Source: Lachnospiraceae bacterium M18-1 (lineage in GTDB: Bacteria > Bacillota > Clostridia > Lachnospirales > Lachnospiraceae). Taken from it: a stretch of DNA of 64,000 nucleotides. A program made the position numbers and the translations under genes. The stretch's first letter is position 1, and each line of letters begins with the position of its first letter. The notes under the pieces were generated by a model. That model had not been told where the DNA came from, ran no database searches, and saw only the letters and a list, made by a program, of their open reading frames with translations. The stretch is from positions 1,397,409-1,461,408 of the forward strand of contig KE159605.1 of NCBI GenBank assembly GCA_000403295.2, given 5' to 3'. Below, piece by piece: positions 51,056 through 59,686 of the stretch.

Positions 51056-51961
51056 CTACATTTTTTCCGGATATAATAATTTCTGAACCTCTCTATCCTG
51101 CAAATTGTCCTTTGTAACCAGTTTTGCTCCGGGATCTATTTTCCTTTCCACACTCTTTCCCTCAAGAGCATCTATTACGCATTGAACTCCCATATATCCG
51201 ATCTGGAAAGGCCTTTGGACAATCATTCCCGTCAGAACCCCATCCTGCACCGCCTCGATTTCCACTCCGTTTGCGTCAAAAGCATATGAGAATACGCGTC
51301 CCTGTGCTCCAGCTCTGCGAATGCCATTAGCGATTCCAACGCCTGTCATATCGTTATCCGCAAAAATTCCTACCAGATTGCTATCGTGTAAAAGTTCACA
51401 CACGATGTTCTCTGTTAACACCGCATCGTTTTCTACATACTGTGTTTCTAATATTTCTATCTCCGGAGCCAGTGTCTTTATTCGTTCTATAAAGCCGGCA
51501 TCACGATCCAAATCCACTTTTGATATTTTAGACGAATTGATCACGATAGCCTTTTTGCCTGCCAACCTCTTTCCGGATTTATGTAATTCTTCAAACAAAG
51601 CATCTGCTGCCATACCTGCGGCTGTTTTACTGTCGGTGCCTATAAATGATGTATATTTCTCTGTGCTTACCTGATTATCCAGCGTAACTACCGGAATGCC
51701 CGCATCCATTGCCGCTTCAATATAAGGCACTGTCAAATCATTGCTGGTAGACGCAATAACTATCCCGTCTGGTTTACTGTCCACTACTTGTTTCAGCATT
51801 TCCACCTGCTGCAAAATATCGGATTCCTCCGGCGGCGCCATCACCTCAACTTCTACCCGATCCGGCATTTCCACCATTGCAGCTTTTGCTCCGCTTAACA
51901 TTGTCTGCCAAAAATCCGAATTCCATGCCTTTACAATTACTTTGATATTATATTTTTTCAT
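51056..51961 (-). CDS. RbsB-like sugar-binding protein lacking a signal peptide
   Basis: 301 residues covering a complete type-I periplasmic-binding fold: IKVIVKAWNSDFWQTMLSGA, DGIVIASTSNDLTVPYIEAA, GIPVVTLDNQV, FIGTDSKTAAGMAADALFEE and GIFADNDMTGVGIANGI. The ATG has GAGGAGA at good spacing and is followed at once by the first beta strand. There is neither signal peptide nor lipobox, so it should stay in the cytoplasm unless a 5' part has been lost. It sits between a BMP lipoprotein gene and rbsD. Confidence 0.88.
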   Translation of the reverse strand: MKKYNIKVIVKAWNSDFWQTMLSGAKAAMVEMPDRVEVEVMAPPEESDILQQVEMLKQVVDSKPDGIVIASTSNDLTVPYIEAAMDAGIPVVTLDNQVSTEKYTSFIGTDSKTAAGMAADALFEELHKSGKRLAGKKAIVINSSKISKVDLDRDAGFIERIKTLAPEIEILETQYVENDAVLTENIVCELLHDSNLVGIFADNDMTGVGIANGIRRAGAQGRVFSYAFDANGVEIEAVQDGVLTGMIVQRPFQIGYMGVQCVIDALEGKSVERKIDPGAKLVTKDNLQDREVQKLLYPEKM

Positions 51962-51976
51962 ACCTATCTCCTCTCT

Positions 51977-52153
51977 TTAATTCGCATTTCCATTAACGCC
52001 TTCTACAAACCAATCGATCTTATTAATTTCAGCAGCTTCCGGGATTTCTCCTTTTTCAAACATCACTTCGCCAGCCTGGTTATAAATCGGACCTTCAAAG
52101 ACACTAAATTCATGCGTTTCCATTTTTTGTTTCATATCATTTATTGTACCTAA
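51977..52153 (-). pseudogene. 3' part of the interrupted BMP lipoprotein gene
   Basis: Carries the last 58 codons (GTINDMKQKMETHEFSVFEG to FVEGVNGNAN) of the BMP-family receptor. Its upstream end is the CCTAA copy bordering the 1,638-bp element. Confidence 0.88.
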
Positions 52154-53791
52154 CCCGGATAAACCGGAAAAGTTTTTTTGCATTTCCTCCAAATTTCAAG
52201 TACAATAAAGAAAAATATTGGAGGATGTGTTCATGTTACTTACGGATAAATATGCTGACAAAATGAATGGTATCATCACTTGCTATGACCGTATGATCAT
52301 CCAGGGCTATATCCCCGGATGGAGTTATGCGGAAGGTATGACCAGCTATTTAAAAGCCAACAACATCCGTATTTTTGATTTTTCGACTTTCTCCCAGCCC
52401 CTTACGGAACAGGTTCGTGTAAATGCCCAGCGCATTGCAGATGAAAACGGCATCCAGATTGAGTTCATCCGGAAACTCCGGGCGTTCCGAAAAGATGACC
52501 GCATCCAGGAGATCATTCAGAAAACCGGTAAGTCTGAGGGGCTGATTCATATCTTTTCTGCCATGGAACAATGCAATACTTATAAGCCATGGCATGATAA
52601 AACAACCGGAAAAACATTCCTTAAGTTTGACCAAAGCAAATGTCTCCATTATTATTTTTATTTTATAGATAAAGAACTCGGCTTGTGTTATCTCCGGGTT
52701 CCCACCTGGGCTCCCTTCCGACTGCAGTTCTACATGAACGGTCATAATCTTCTGGCCCATAAGCTGCAAAAGAAAGGGATCACTTACCGTATGCATGATA
52801 ACGCCTTCCTTGAAATCTCAGATGTCGAAACTGCCCAGAAACTATCTGACAGAATCAACCCGGAAGGTCTCCATAAAATCCTGGATGTATTTGCAAAACG
52901 CTACTGTCCCATTGCGGAATCGCTCGGTCTCGGCTACACTTGGACAGTCCAACAGATTGAGTGTGCAACCGATATCATGTTCAAACAGGCCTGTGACCTG
53001 GAGCCCCTTTATGATGAGATCATCCGGACGGCAATCTTTACGGTAAAGCCGGATAACATCGCTGCATTCCTGGGACAGCGCATTACCTATAACTGTAAGA
53101 AAGAAGTCGGTACAAACTATAACCAGCGTATTCTCGGTACGAGAATCAAACACCATATGGGTGATGTATCAATTAAAATGTATGATAAATTTGGCTGTGT
53201 CTTACGGATAGAAAGTACTTGCAATGACATCGGGACTTTTCGTGTAAAACGGAAAGTGGAACACAGGGACGGCAGTTCCACAGAACAAAAAGCGCCTTTG
53301 AAAAAAAGTATTTATAGCCTGTATCAGTTATTCACAATCATGAAAGCCGCCAACTACCGGTATCTGGAATTCGTATCATCCTTTGATGACCACAGCGGCG
53401 GAAAGAAGAATCTTACAAAAGCAACAGAGGCTGTTAAGGAGAAAGGCCGTTCCTACCGTGGGCTGAACTTCTTTTCCCCAAAAGATCTGTTGGTACTGGA
53501 AGTGATCAGCCGGGGCGAATACATGACTTTTGGAATGCAGGGAAAGGATATCCGCCGCCATCTGGAGGATATCAGTCCGTCTGCCATGTCGAGAATTTTT
53601 AAGCGGCTCCGTCTCCATGGGATTATTGAACGGGTTCAAGGAACTTATAAGTATTTTACAACAGCTTACGGCAAAGAGGTCATTGCGGCAGGATTAACCG
53701 TTAGAAACCTTGTGCTTATACCAGCATTGGCATAAGTGTTTTTCTTATGCAGAAATTTTGCCATTTTGCGTCAAAAAATATTTATAAGTGG
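52154..53791 (+). mobile_element. Unclassified insertion element, copy 2 (1,638 bp)
   Basis: Same boundaries, length and encoded protein as the copy at 31906-33543. It is flanked by CCTAA (52149-52153 and 53792-53796). It splits the BMP lipoprotein gene; removing the element and one CCTAA restores the reading frame as ...DDML-GTINDMK. The promoter (52178-52206) and SD-masking arms are conserved. Confidence 0.93.
52233..53735 (+). CDS. Putative novel transposase/recombinase, second copy
   Basis: Encodes the same 500 residues as 31985-33487, an identity that points to very recent movement. For domain description see that entry. Here the gene is antisense to the disrupted BMP gene, so transcription of the host operon would produce antisense RNA to it rather than read-through translation. 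Confidence 0.85.
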   Translation: MLLTDKYADKMNGIITCYDRMIIQGYIPGWSYAEGMTSYLKANNIRIFDFSTFSQPLTEQVRVNAQRIADENGIQIEFIRKLRAFRKDDRIQEIIQKTGKSEGLIHIFSAMEQCNTYKPWHDKTTGKTFLKFDQSKCLHYYFYFIDKELGLCYLRVPTWAPFRLQFYMNGHNLLAHKLQKKGITYRMHDNAFLEISDVETAQKLSDRINPEGLHKILDVFAKRYCPIAESLGLGYTWTVQQIECATDIMFKQACDLEPLYDEIIRTAIFTVKPDNIAAFLGQRITYNCKKEVGTNYNQRILGTRIKHHMGDVSIKMYDKFGCVLRIESTCNDIGTFRVKRKVEHRDGSSTEQKAPLKKSIYSLYQLFTIMKAANYRYLEFVSSFDDHSGGKKNLTKATEAVKEKGRSYRGLNFFSPKDLLVLEVISRGEYMTFGMQGKDIRRHLEDISPSAMSRIFKRLRLHGIIERVQGTYKYFTTAYGKEVIAAGLTVRNLVLIPALA

Positions 53792-53796
53792 CCTAA

Positions 53797-54738
53797 CATA
53801 TCATCTGTGACTAAATCCCCTGTTTCTGCAATTTTAGACAGCTTCGTATCAAATGAACCCTGCATAGTTACACATTCATATTGTCCGTCTATCGTGCGTC
53901 CTATTTCTTCAATCAGCCCATCCCAATCCGCACACATTGCACTTAACCAGACCTGCGGAGCAAGTTCCCTGGCATCTGCATTGCAGCCAAACACGGGAAT
54001 ATTCTCTTTTGCGCATAAATCAATGATCGGTTTGGGCGTATCCTGAAATTGGGAAATCACATCACATCCCGAAGTAATCAACTGTGTCGCAGATGTTGTC
54101 GCAAGCCCGCTGTCATCCCATGAGCCCGTAAATACGACATTTGTTTCTGCATCGCTATTCATTGACTGGGCTCCCAGTTCAAAAGAATTAATGGCAATCA
54201 TTACATCTGGGACAGGCATAGAGGCCACAAAACCTAGTTTGCCTGTTTTGCTGTTCATTCCTGCTAACATACCGCATAAATACCACGGATCCCACTGCTG
54301 TCCAACGGAAACAGAAAAATTGTCATGCGCCTGATCCGTATTTCCTAAATAATAAAATGCCACGTCTGCGTGCCGTTTTGCCACATTCATTGCCGCATCC
54401 AAAAATCCAAATTGTGTTGCAATGACGATCTTGCAGCCCTGATTAATTAATTCTTCAATAATACCCTCCGCATCCGAAGTGTCTGCAACACTTTCCTTTG
54501 TAATTACCTCAACACCCAATTTTTCTTTTAGTTCTTCCCCAAGCTGATAGCATCTGTAATTATATCCATAGTCGTCTTTCACTCCTCCCAGAAGTACGGC
54601 TATTTTTTTTGCCCCGGCGCCTGGTTTTTCATTCGTCTCCGAGCCTGCTTGTCCGGCATTCCCCGCACTGCCGCATCCGCCTAATAATACTGCCAAAGCA
54701 CCCAGCAGTGCCAGCACTTTCCTGATATTTTTTTTCAT
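53797..54738 (-). pseudogene. 5' part of the interrupted BMP-family (PnrA-like) lipoprotein gene
   Basis: Signal peptide with lipobox LLGGC (MKKNIRKVLALLGALAVLLG). The BMP domain follows: KKIAVLLGGVKDDYGYNYRC, IIEELINQGCKIVIATQFGF, VGQQWDPWYLCGMLAGMNSK, TGKLGFVASMPVPDVMIAIN. These receptors bind purine nucleosides. With the 3' part at 51977-52153 the original protein had about 372 residues. The present frame ends a few codons into the element (MLGHL), losing the C-terminal lobe closure. It overlaps the permease gene by four bases. Confidence 0.92.
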
Positions 54739-55685
54739 CTTTCACATCTCCTTTTTTCTTTTTTTCGAATAGGTTTTGTCATATCATCTGCAGCAACCTG
54801 TAACGCTTCTGGCATGGAAGGCTTCTTTGATGTAGAAATCACGCCAAGCGCAATTAGTGTAAACAAGTATGGGAACATCATCGTTATATATGGAGAAATG
54901 GGTATCTCCTTGATTTGGAAAAAAACCTGCAGTGCCTGGGCCAGCCCGAAAATATATGCAGCCATGTATGATCTCAGCGGTTTCCATGAACACAATACTA
55001 CCAATGCCGACGCAACAACCCCCCTTCCGTTCACCATATTATTCGACCAATTCATTGTGTAAAAAATACTCATTTGAGCGCCGCCAATTCCAGCCATTGC
55101 TCCTGCGAATAAAACCGCAAAATACCTTATTGCCCTCGGATTATAACCATATGCTGTCGTTACATCCGGATTTTCTCCTGCTGATCTTAAGACAGTCCCA
55201 AACCGCGTTTTAAAGAGAACAAAATAAATTATAACCGGTAAGACAAAGGACAGATAGCATAATATGTCTTGTGAAAATACGGCCTCTCCAATAACGGGAA
55301 TCTCAGATAACAGCGGGATTTTTATTTTGGAAAATCCGCTTATCTTTTTGCTTAACAAGGAAATGCCGAAAAATGCTGTCAATCCCTCTGCCAGAAAATT
55401 TAACACAAATGCCGACGCAAACATATTCGCTTTGCAATCAATTGATAGAAATGCCTGCAAAAGGGCTATAAATATTCCGGCAAGCGCCGCTGAAAAAACA
55501 GAAAAAATAATATTCTGAGTATAAGCTCCCACTCCAAACCCGACACATGCTCCGCAAAGCATACTTCCTTCGACACTCAAGCTGGTAATCCCTGACCTTT
55601 GTCCGACCATATCTCCGCAAATTGCATATACAATAGGGGTCCCTCCTGCAATCATACATGTCAGGATAATCGTCAAATCATTCAT
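54735..55685 (-). CDS. Nucleoside-type ABC permease (NupQ/YufQ-like)
   Basis: 316 residues, BPD_transp_2 family, about nine membrane segments. IAGGTPIVYAICGDMVGQRS, GITSLSVEGSMLCGACVGFG, RFGTVLRSAGENPDVTTAYG and FAVLFAGAMAGIGGAQMSIF are typical of the second permease of BMP-type nucleoside importers. It overlaps both neighbours by a few bases, a tight operon. Confidence 0.92.
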   Translation of the reverse strand: MNDLTIILTCMIAGGTPIVYAICGDMVGQRSGITSLSVEGSMLCGACVGFGVGAYTQNIIFSVFSAALAGIFIALLQAFLSIDCKANMFASAFVLNFLAEGLTAFFGISLLSKKISGFSKIKIPLLSEIPVIGEAVFSQDILCYLSFVLPVIIYFVLFKTRFGTVLRSAGENPDVTTAYGYNPRAIRYFAVLFAGAMAGIGGAQMSIFYTMNWSNNMVNGRGVVASALVVLCSWKPLRSYMAAYIFGLAQALQVFFQIKEIPISPYITMMFPYLFTLIALGVISTSKKPSMPEALQVAADDMTKPIRKKEKRRCER

Positions 55686-56361
55686 TTGATTTCACCCCCT
55701 TGCTGCCGACCACCATCATGCACAGCAGCACTGATGTCAGCAGAATCTGTATTGAGGCTGAGGGAAGGCCTGTATTAATCTCCATTGAATTTCCCATCAC
55801 CTGGATCATTGCGATTAAACATGATGCCAATATCGCTAAAAGCGGATTATTTTTTACGATTCCGGCCGCCAAAAAACCCATGAATCCAAGCGATGCGCCT
55901 GTACCCGCCTTCATCCGCCCTTCAACTCCTATAATCAGCAATGCGCCTGCCAGCCCTGCAATCGCCCCTGCAATGAGGAATGAAAAAATCTGGTACTTTT
56001 CTGTCCTGATCCCCGCATATTTTGCCGCTGTAACATTCCCTCCTATTGCCCTGATTTTAAAACCTGTCTTTGTATAATAGATAATGAACCATGTACAAAA
56101 GGAGATCACTACGGCAATGGCAATTCCTATATTGGCCCGTGTTCCAAACAGCATTTTCAATCGAAACTGTTCAGCGACCTCGGCTGTCTGCGGATAACCA
56201 AAACCATTTGGGTCTTTAAACGGTCCATATATCATGGCCGCTACGATATAGGTCATTACATAATTCATCAAAATAGTCATCAGCGTTTCATTCATACGCA
56301 GTTTCATTTTTAACAAAATTGCAATTCCCGCCCATAAAACTCCAAATAGTGTACCTCCCGC
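55678..56361 (-). pseudogene. Nucleoside-type ABC permease (NupP-like), 5' half deleted
   Basis: Coding similarity runs from about 56361 (AGGTLFGVLWAGIAILLKMK) to the normal C-terminus; the first ATG available is 56316. NETLMTILMNYVMTYIVAAM, IRAIGGNVTAAKYAGIRTEK and ASIQILLTSVLLCMMVVGSK identify the first permease of BMP-type importers, whose usual length is about 350. The N-terminal third and the ATPase gene expected upstream are missing, fused to a truncated guanine deaminase gene. The transporter is probably non-functional. Confidence 0.88.
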
Positions 56362-57076
56362 TTTTTACCCACTCAATCTCATCAAGCCCTTCTGATAAGT
56401 GGGACTGTACAGGCAAGCAGTATTTTCTCATAATCTCATTTAACCCCTGCAATGACTCATCTGTACAGGTCGGATAATATCTTGGCGTAATAATTGGCTT
56501 CATATGTTCGTATTTATCAATCGTGTTTTCCACCCAAATCCGTGTTTCTTGTATTGTTTCCTCCGTTGTCTCAAGCAAACCGTCAATAGAGTTTCTATCC
56601 ATGTTCACTTTGCCGACAAAGCCTGCAAACCCCCTCTCTGCCAGTAATTTCATTAACAGCTCTGTAGCGGGTCTGTGGAGCGATGCAAATACAGACAATC
56701 TGGTAGTCGTTGTATGTACCAAATCCTCAACAAGACGTGAATACATCTCTTGTGCAAAGTCTAAATCTTTAAACTTGCTTTCAGCCGGAAAGCAATATGT
56801 TTCAAACCAACTGCTCCATTCTGGCTTTTCTATATTCTGTCCTATACCATGAAACACATATTGCGGCGCATGGATATGGATATCGCTCATCCCATGCATA
56901 ATAATCTTGCCGGTATAATCTTTCACCTCAATATCCTTCATATTTTCTGGTAGCTCTGCATAAATACCCATTACTTCATTATCTTTATAAATCAAATACG
57001 AATTTTCAAAGCTCTCCATTTTATCTATCTGCGGCGTATGTACTATTGTCCCTTTTAACGCACGATACTTACTCAT
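56288..57076 (-). pseudogene. Guanine deaminase-like amidohydrolase, 3' part deleted
   Basis: The N-terminal two thirds of a GuaD-type metallo-deaminase. First metal motif HIH in MHGMSDIHIHAPQYVFHGIG (His67, His69), second ligand region PVQSHLSEGLDEIEWV. At about 56362 the gene passes into permease DNA out of frame and ends with GRYTIWSFMGGNC-type junk. The later His and Asp ligands are absent, so the product should be inactive. Original role: guanine to xanthine, consistent with nucleoside uptake in this locus. Confidence 0.87.
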
Positions 57077-57095
57077 TTTTATTACCCCTTTCCTA

Positions 57096-58079
57096 CTACA
57101 AATATTTATATGGCTCTATGATGGTTTCGATTTCCTTTAACATCTGCGGCGTCAGTTCCCATTCCAGACATTTTAAATTCTGTTTCATTTGCTCAGGATT
57201 GCTGGCCCCTGCAATAATTGTTGTTACCTCCTCTTTTTGGCGCAGCCAGTTCATAGCGATCTCATTTAAGGGATGGCCGATTGCATCGGCATAGGCTTTT
57301 AGCTTCTGCGCAGTTTCAAAATATCCTGAGAATGCAGGCTCCGAAAACTTTGGATTTTCATTTCTGATATCCTGTTTAGAAAAATGATTTTTGTCTTTCC
57401 ATTTTCCGCTGAGCAAGCCTTGGAATAAGGGGCTGTATGGTAAAAATGCCTGCCCGTGCTCTTTTACATACGGCAATACCTCTTCCTCAGTCTTATATTC
57501 TAATGGAATATTGTGATAGCTTGAAGTATTGCGCTCAAGCATATTATAAAGAGACTGCTGGGAGTTCACTTCCATTAACTGTTCAAACCTTTTCACCTCT
57601 TCCTGTGAATAATTGCTCAGGCCGACATATCTAATTTTTCCGGCTTTTTTCAACTCTTTTAAAGTCTCGGCTGTCTCTTCGATTGGTGTTGCATGATCCG
57701 GCCAATGCAGTTGATAAATATCAATATGGTCTGTCTGGAGCCTAGATAAGCTTTGGTCAATTTCCCATAAAATACTTTTTCGGCTAAGATCATTTCTTGT
57801 TTTTCTGTTTTTGTCCCATCGCAGACCGCATTTGCTTGCAATCAGGATTTTATTTCTGAACCCATACCTTTTCATGATATGCCCCAGAACCGTCTCGGAA
57901 TGTGAAAAGCCATATACTGGTGCAATATCAAAAAAATTAATTCCTCCATCGAGCGCAGCCATAATAATATTTTCCGTATTTTTATCACTTGACCCATCCC
58001 AGTCGCCTCCAAAATTCCAGCATCCGATCCCAATTACTGAAATATTCTCCTTTACCTTTTCTACTTTTCTGTAAATCAT
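57096..58079 (-). CDS. Aldo/keto reductase
   Basis: 327 residues from ATG 58077-58079 (MIYRKVEKVKENISVIGIGC), with GAGGAGG five bases upstream. AKR fold landmarks: GGINFFDIAPVYGFSHSETV with catalytic Asp and Tyr, LIASKCGLRW with Lys, DIYQLHWPD with His, and IAGASNPEQMKQNL for the NADPH phosphate. It probably reduces a sugar or aldehyde from the imported compound. First structural gene after the LacI regulator. Confidence 0.93.
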   Translation of the reverse strand: MIYRKVEKVKENISVIGIGCWNFGGDWDGSSDKNTENIIMAALDGGINFFDIAPVYGFSHSETVLGHIMKRYGFRNKILIASKCGLRWDKNRKTRNDLSRKSILWEIDQSLSRLQTDHIDIYQLHWPDHATPIEETAETLKELKKAGKIRYVGLSNYSQEEVKRFEQLMEVNSQQSLYNMLERNTSSYHNIPLEYKTEEEVLPYVKEHGQAFLPYSPLFQGLLSGKWKDKNHFSKQDIRNENPKFSEPAFSGYFETAQKLKAYADAIGHPLNEIAMNWLRQKEEVTTIIAGASNPEQMKQNLKCLEWELTPQMLKEIETIIEPYKYL

Positions 58080-58139
58080 CCTGTCCTCCTCATTGTGGAA
58101 CCGCTCCCACATTTTTCCAAAAAAAGCATTTTTGCTTTT

Positions 58140-59153
58140 TTATTGTTTTTTTTCAGAACCCTTTAAATGCAGTTCATACGGCACGATAATAATCTTTCTG
58201 CCCATTTTAGGATTGGAGATTCTTTCCATCAAAATGTCCAAAGCTATCTTCCCCATTTCCCTTGTGTTACGGGTTGCACAGCTTAATTCATACCCAAGTA
58301 TATCCAGCATTTCTACATGGTCAATCCCTACAACGCCTATATCGACGCCAATCCTGATATTGCAGTCCTTCGCCGCCTTTACAAAACCAATGCTCGTCCT
58401 GTTATTACTGGTCAGGATGCCATCAGGCATATCCCCGGACTCAAACATCTTTTTTGAAAGTTCAAAAGCCTTTTGTATTCCGAAATTGCCTTTATATATG
58501 TACTTTTCGAGCATCGGCACACCATAATCTTCAAGCGCCTGTTTAAAACCTTCAAATCTTTCCCGTGCAATCTGCAGCGTCAAATCACCGGTGATAATTC
58601 CTATTTTTTTATGGCCTGCATGTATCAATGCTTCTGCAGCCGCATACGCGCTGTTAAAATTATCGTAAAACACACCATCCCACTGGGTATTGTTGAAATG
58701 ACGGTCTAAAATGACGATCGGAGCGTTTACCTTTTTCAGCTTCGCACGCAAAGAAAGATTGGAATCACTGTCCTGGTACTCTTCTGCAGGCGTAATGATC
58801 ACACCTTTTACCCTCTGCTGCGCAAGCATCTGAAGCGCTTTCTGCTCACGTTTTCCGTTGTTGTTTGTATCACAACATATCATAGTCAGGTCATTCTCAT
58901 CAAGGCGTTCGTTTATCCCGGATAAAATCTCACTAAAAAATTCGTTGTCAATTTCCGGAATCACAATGCCTATGTAATTCGTTTCCTTTTTGGATAACCC
59001 TCTGGCAAGTGATGATGGCGAATAGTTCGTTTCCTTGATTACCTTTTCAACGCGTATTCGAGTTTCTTCATTTACATATCCTGTCTTGTTAATTACCCTT
59101 GAGACCGTAGATTTTGATACATTTGCCAATTTTGCTACTTCATTGATTGTCAT
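58140..59153 (-). CDS. LacI-family transcriptional regulator
   Basis: 337 residues. N-terminal LacI helix-turn-helix (MTINEVAKLANVSKSTVSRV) with hinge YSPSSLARGLSKKETNYIGI, then a ribose-binding-like effector domain (IPEIDNEFFSEILSGINERL, VNAPIVILDRHF, GHKKIGIITGD, DGILTSNNRTSIGFVKAAKD). It heads the AKR/guaD/BMP/rbsD locus and probably represses it. A matching palindrome lies just upstream of its own start. Confidence 0.95.
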   Translation of the reverse strand: MTINEVAKLANVSKSTVSRVINKTGYVNEETRIRVEKVIKETNYSPSSLARGLSKKETNYIGIVIPEIDNEFFSEILSGINERLDENDLTMICCDTNNNGKREQKALQMLAQQRVKGVIITPAEEYQDSDSNLSLRAKLKKVNAPIVILDRHFNNTQWDGVFYDNFNSAYAAAEALIHAGHKKIGIITGDLTLQIARERFEGFKQALEDYGVPMLEKYIYKGNFGIQKAFELSKKMFESGDMPDGILTSNNRTSIGFVKAAKDCNIRIGVDIGVVGIDHVEMLDILGYELSCATRNTREMGKIALDILMERISNPKMGRKIIIVPYELHLKGSEKKQ

Positions 59154-59171
59154 TGTTAACTCCTCAATATG

Positions 59172-59181
59172 AAACCGGTTT
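59172..59181. promoter_or_regulatory. LacI-type operator 1
   Basis: The perfect palindrome AAACCGGTTT followed by TATATA lies 19 bases upstream of the LacI gene start. The central CCGG dyad suits LacI-family binding. A second site lies 160 bases upstream. Confidence 0.7.
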
Positions 59182-59332
59182 TATATATAAGTTACTATTA
59201 TATTATCATCGTTTTTGTCTTATGTCAATCAATACATTAAACATTGTATATATTTAACTATAATTTTCAGATATTTTTGTTTATATTTCACAATTTTCTT
59301 ATCCTTGTTTTTCCATTTTATGGTACCGGTTT

Positions 59333-59345
59333 TATATTCCTTTTT
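59333..59345. promoter_or_regulatory. LacI-type operator 2
   Basis: GTACCGGTTTTATAT repeats the ACCGGTTTTATAT of operator 1. Two sites 160 bases apart would allow looping. Confidence 0.55.
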
Positions 59346-59366
59346 ATAGACATAATAAAGCTCCCC

Positions 59367-59447
59367 CTAACCGTCCCGGTCAACCTCCACCTTGTCCGGC
59401 AGCAGCGGGTACAGCCCCGGCCCTATCGTGCCGTATGATCTGCGCAT
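59367..59447 (-). other. Short coding-like remnant
   Basis: 26 codons MRRSYGTIGPGLYPLLPDKV then EVDRDG and a stop, GC-richer than its surroundings and without a ribosome site. It looks like the C-terminal relic of a gene I cannot name. The rest of 59190-59630 shows nothing else. Confidence 0.3.
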
Positions 59448-59633
59448 AAGCATTTTTCCAAATCAAAACGCAGAGCTTTTAGACAGTTCTTTTTCCGATT
59501 GCAGAATAGGAACACACAGGCAGGGGAATAGGGATCCCTGCTAACTGTGAGAGCTGTGCATGACTGGCAATCTTTAGATACAATCCGTGAAAACCTGCCA
59601 TTAACCTCTTATTTCTTAAATAATGGAGAAATC

Positions 59634-59674
59634 AAAAAAATGCTAAGCCTTAGGTTTTAATCCTTGGCTCAGCA
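59634..59674 (-). terminator. Terminator of the BceAB-like operon
   Basis: TGCTAAGCCTTAGG (59641-59654) pairs with CCTTGGCTCAGCA (59662-59674); on the minus strand a run of seven T follows. Confidence 0.85.
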
Positions 59675-59686
59675 CTTTTCATGTTT

